Assembly (NCBI RefSeq): GCF_002836475.1
Contig: NZ_PJBJ01000029.1
Coordinates: forward strand, 124,001 to 188,000
Length of the DNA stretch: 64,000 bases
From: Flavobacterium sp. ALD4
GTDB taxonomy: Bacteria > Bacteroidota > Bacteroidia > Flavobacteriales > Flavobacteriaceae
Direction of reading: 5' to 3'
Both the position numbers and the translations under genes were made by a program. Below are positions 61,953 through 64,000 of the stretch, piece by piece. Under the pieces are notes generated by a model that did not search any database, was not told where the DNA came from, and saw nothing but the letters and a program-made list of their open reading frames with translations. Within the stretch, counting starts at the first letter, position 1. The number at the start of each line of letters is the position of its first letter.

Positions 61953-62312
61953 TTAAACTAAAATTCGTTTTACCCGGTTCACCAATTCATTGGGGCTAAA
62001 AGGTTTACTCATAAAATCATTAGCTCCTAATTTGAAGGCTTTAAGCACTATTTCTTCCTGCCCTGACGCTGAAAAAACAATGATGGGGGTTTTATCGTTT
62101 AATTTATTACGAACATGACTGATTACCTCTAAACCACTGATAAACGGCATCATGATATCGGTTAGGATCAATTGGGGATTGTGTTCTTCAATTAACGCTA
62201 TCGTTTCTTTTCCGTTTTCTGCTATTAAAAGCTCGTATCCTTCTTTTTCTAACCGAAACTTAAGTAGTAACGATAGCATTGAGTTGTCTTCGGCCAGTAA
62301 AATTTTTTTCAT
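61953..62312 (-). CDS. Receiver-only response regulator (CheY-like)
   Basis: 119 residues, a single receiver domain with nothing else. ILLAEDNSML (acidic pocket), LILTDIMMPFISGL with the phospho-acceptor Asp at about 54, VFSASGQEE (switch Thr/Ser position) and FMSKPFSPNEL with the conserved Lys. It must act by protein contact, not by DNA binding. It is the first gene of the five-gene minus-strand polysaccharide cluster, 5 bases before the HEAT gene, so it probably controls the synthase. No kinase is encoded nearby. Confidence 0.92.
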   Translation of the reverse strand: MKKILLAEDNSMLSLLLKFRLEKEGYELLIAENGKETIALIEEHNPQLILTDIMMPFISGLEVISHVRNKLNDKTPIIVFSASGQEEIVLKAFKLGANDFMSKPFSPNELVNRVKRILV

Positions 62313-62685
62313 GTCAATTTAGTATAATAACTTTAGCTCAATATTGATTAATTATTCTACTATTGTATACGTAATGGTTTTCGTAATGGTTTTTATTATT
62401 TTAAATAAGTTTTTATTTCTTTTATAAAATATTTAGTTCGATAAAAAGAGTTTGATCTTAAAAAGGCGTCAAGATTTTGATCTTTATTTAAAGCGAAATT
62501 AGTGTAATTTCCTTTAGAAAGTACGATTAAGTGTTAAATATATCGGTGAATGACATTTTAAAGATATTTTATTAGGAATAAAACTATTAAATAAATTAAT
62601 CACACATTTTTCAGGCACTTTTAAATCAAAAAAAAGCTGGAGAAGTGGTGAAAATGAATGCTAAAGAATAGCGGTAACATGTACC
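62313..62685. other. Gene-free region upstream of the polysaccharide cluster
   Basis: About 370 AT-rich bases separating the receiver gene from TIGR02757, both on the minus strand. It must hold the cluster's promoter, but no TANNTTTG box is seen on the minus strand. CGTAATGGTTTT occurs twice in tandem near 62370-62394 and TTTGATCTT twice near 62452 and 62477, which could be binding sites for a regulator. No gene or hairpin terminator is apparent. Confidence 0.4.
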
Positions 62686-63450
62686 TTAAAAACCTTCAAA
62701 AACACCAAGGCCAAAGAGTGCAAAATCATATTTTACAGGGTCATTTGGGTCGATTTTCCGAAGTTTAGAGTCTAATTCAGCCACTGCTTTGCCGTCATTT
62801 TGTTTCCGCGTTAACAACCCCAGTTTTCTGGCGACATTACCGGAATGTACATCCAAGGGGCAAGATAAGACTGAAGGGGGAATGCTTTTCCATATTCCTA
62901 AATCAACTCCTTTATTATCCTGGCGACACATCCATCTTAAAAACATATTGATACGTTTTGCAGCAGAGCCGTTCATGGGGTCTGAAACGTGTTTTTGGGT
63001 ACGGTATTGGTGTGGGATTTCAAAGAATGTCTTCTTGAACTCAGAGATACTTTTTTGCATCGATGCAGGTTCTTGATTTTTAGAGAAAACAGCTTCGAGG
63101 CCGTCGTGATTTTGGTAGATGTTCTGGAGACTTTTTATAAAACTACTGAAATCTTGTCCGTTAAATGTACGATGCACAAAAGTTTCTAATCTTTGTAAAT
63201 CATCTTCAGAATGTGACATCACAAAGTCAAAAGGGGCATTTCCCATCAAATCAATCATGCGATGGGAATTTTTGATAATCATGGTACGATTTCCCCAAGC
63301 AATTGTTGCACTAAGAAAACCCGCGATTTCAATATCTTCTTTTCGAGTAAAGAGATGCGGTATTTGTACCGGATCACTTTCAATGAAATCGAGTGTGTTG
63401 TATTGAAGTACTTTTTCGTCGAGAAAAACTTTAAGTTCTGATTTCTTCAT
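62686..63450 (-). CDS. TIGR02757 family protein (DUF2400)
   Basis: 254 residues, normal family length. TRKEDIEIAGFLSATIAWGNRTMI near the N-terminus, AAKRINMFLRWMCRQDNKGVDLGIWK and CPLDVHSGNVARKLGL are the signature stretches. The helix-hairpin-helix-like layout recalls DNA glycosylases, with an LDVH in the place where those enzymes have the catalytic Asp, but activity has not been shown to my knowledge. Cytoplasmic. It stands alone with no operon partner. Confidence 0.85.
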   Translation of the reverse strand: MKKSELKVFLDEKVLQYNTLDFIESDPVQIPHLFTRKEDIEIAGFLSATIAWGNRTMIIKNSHRMIDLMGNAPFDFVMSHSEDDLQRLETFVHRTFNGQDFSSFIKSLQNIYQNHDGLEAVFSKNQEPASMQKSISEFKKTFFEIPHQYRTQKHVSDPMNGSAAKRINMFLRWMCRQDNKGVDLGIWKSIPPSVLSCPLDVHSGNVARKLGLLTRKQNDGKAVAELDSKLRKIDPNDPVKYDFALFGLGVFEGF

Positions 63451-63528
63451 TATTGGAACTGGATAACAGGGATTAAAAGAGATTTACTCAAATTGTGGAC
63501 GAATTACTAATACTAGCAAATAAGCTTA

Positions 63529-63610
63529 GCCCAGATAGAAGTGAAAATCCTTTTTATTTCGTTTTTTGGACGAGATAAAAAGATTGTAGCGCATAGCTGG
63601 AAAGAGCTCC
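63529..63610 (+). ncRNA. Conserved flavobacterial intergenic RNA-like element, copy 2
   Basis: Opens GCCCAGATAGAAGTGAAAAT (then CC), contains an AATCC-TTTTTA / TAAAAAGATT stem around a variable loop, continues GTAGCGCATAGCTGG and ends AAAGAGCTCC. Both ends match copy 1 at 45008-45084 on the other strand. It lies between the minus-strand genes TIGR02757 and the ABC ATPase, in the opposite direction, so it is not a leader of either; it may be a stand-alone RNA or a 3' structure. Confidence 0.5.
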
Positions 63611-64000
63611 TAATTGCTAATTTGGCCATCAACCATCACCAGTTTTCTGTCGGCCATATTTGCTAATTCCTCATTATGTGTTACAATAACAAAAGTTTGA
63701 CCAAATTCGTCACGTAATTTGAAAAATAATTGGTGCAGGTTTTCTGCTGATGCGGTGTCAAGATTGCCGGAAGGCTCATCTGCAAATATTATGGCGGGTT
63801 TGTTTATTAATGCCCGTGCCACTGCTACTCGTTGTTGTTCCCCTCCGGAAAGTTCATTGGGTTTATGGCTCAGCCTGTGCGATAACCCAAGAAAATCTAA
63901 CAATTTTTTTGCTTCAGTTTCAGTTTCTTGTTTGGGTTTATTAGCAATGAAGGCTGGAATACACACGTTTTCTAACGCTGTAAACTCAGGTAGTAATTGA
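63610..64000 (-). CDS. ABC transporter ATP-binding protein, LolD-like, 3' part
   Basis: The frame is open to the window edge; the start and Walker A lie outside. Visible: [11 protein letters not shown] before [10 protein letters not shown] (the LolD-like Q-loop region), [15 protein letters not shown] (signature), [13 protein letters not shown] (Walker B) and [10 protein letters not shown] (H-loop). This is the LolD/MacB/FtsE group of ABC ATPases that power lipoprotein release or other extraction from the inner membrane. The GTG at 63966 is internal, not the start. The partner permease is not in this window. Confidence 0.85.
   Translation of the reverse strand, partial: QLLPEFTALENVCIPAFIANKPKQETETEAKKLLDFLGLSHRLSHKPNELSGGEQQRVAVARALINKPAIIFADEPSGNLDTASAENLHQLFFKLRDEFGQTFVIVTHNEELANMADRKLVMVDGQISN

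Noticed and set aside
1..64000. CRISPR array, prophage, insertion sequence or known defence system
   Set aside because: No regularly spaced repeats, no transposase, integrase, Cas, phage structural or restriction genes were found on either strand.

Overview
The window looks like chromosomal DNA of a Flavobacterium-type bacterium (Bacteroidota, Flavobacteriaceae). Evidence: AT-rich base composition; TANNTTTG promoter -7 motifs upstream of many genes and almost no Shine-Dalgarno sequences; several TTG starts; a SusC/SusD pair; lipoproteins with the acidic export signal typical of the group (SusD begins its mature part CSDDF); and families largely confined to Bacteroidota (DUF3810, DUF4834, TIGR02757, BatA-type proteins, Y_Y_Y/propeller regulators).

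Layout. 1-9.6 kb: 3' end of a type III polyketide synthase, DUF3810 protein, a small accessory patch (frameshifted NmrA-like reductase and a surface lipoprotein, both bordered by palindromes), pepD, a 36-codon lysine-rich ORF, a carboxypeptidase-regulatory-like protein, a DEAD-box helicase with an RG-rich tail, and rdgB. 9.6-11.8 kb: a region with no intact gene, holding an orphan promoter-helix-terminator unit (candidate small RNA, about 10.16-10.30 kb) and a badly decayed FMN-binding glutamate synthase pseudogene. 12-18.9 kb: hybrid histidine kinase, NYN/LOTUS protein, an alpha-oxoamine synthase (serine palmitoyltransferase or cysteate acyltransferase type), and an OMP/GNAT pair. 19-25.5 kb: a DUF4834, YfhO, GT4, flippase envelope-glycan operon and a small unknown gene. 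25.5-28.4 kb: uvrA.

28.5-43.1 kb is a compact beta-1,3-glucan (laminarin-type) utilisation locus: membrane-spanning propeller/HTH regulator, SusC, SusD, SusE-position glycan-binding protein, PKD lipoprotein with an unrecognised C-terminal domain, PKD-GH16, GH3 and a second GH16. Export signals predict that binding proteins and the first GH16 sit on the surface, while the GH3 and second GH16 are periplasmic.

43-55.6 kb is mostly core: sigma-70 family factor with a 47-codon companion, nth (without the iron-sulfur cysteines), bcp, an unknown 491-residue protein, MBL hydrolase, the operon BatA / dihydroorotase-like protein without metal ligands / Tic20-like protein / esterase, a lactonase and a second DEAD-box helicase.

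55.7-62.3 kb is the most system-like unit: a five-gene minus-strand cluster of receiver-only response regulator, HEAT-repeat membrane protein, processive GT2 synthase, LTA-synthase-like sulfatase-fold transferase with C-terminal TPRs, and a YaiO-type outer-membrane barrel with N-terminal TPRs. The last two share the same repeat module. It reads as a regulated exopolysaccharide synthesis, decoration and export machine. The synthase appears to have an extra N-terminal membrane helix encoded upstream of its first ATG, preceded only by an ATA codon. The window ends with TIGR02757 and a truncated LolD-type ABC ATPase.

No rRNA, tRNA, CRISPR array, insertion sequence or integrase was recognised.
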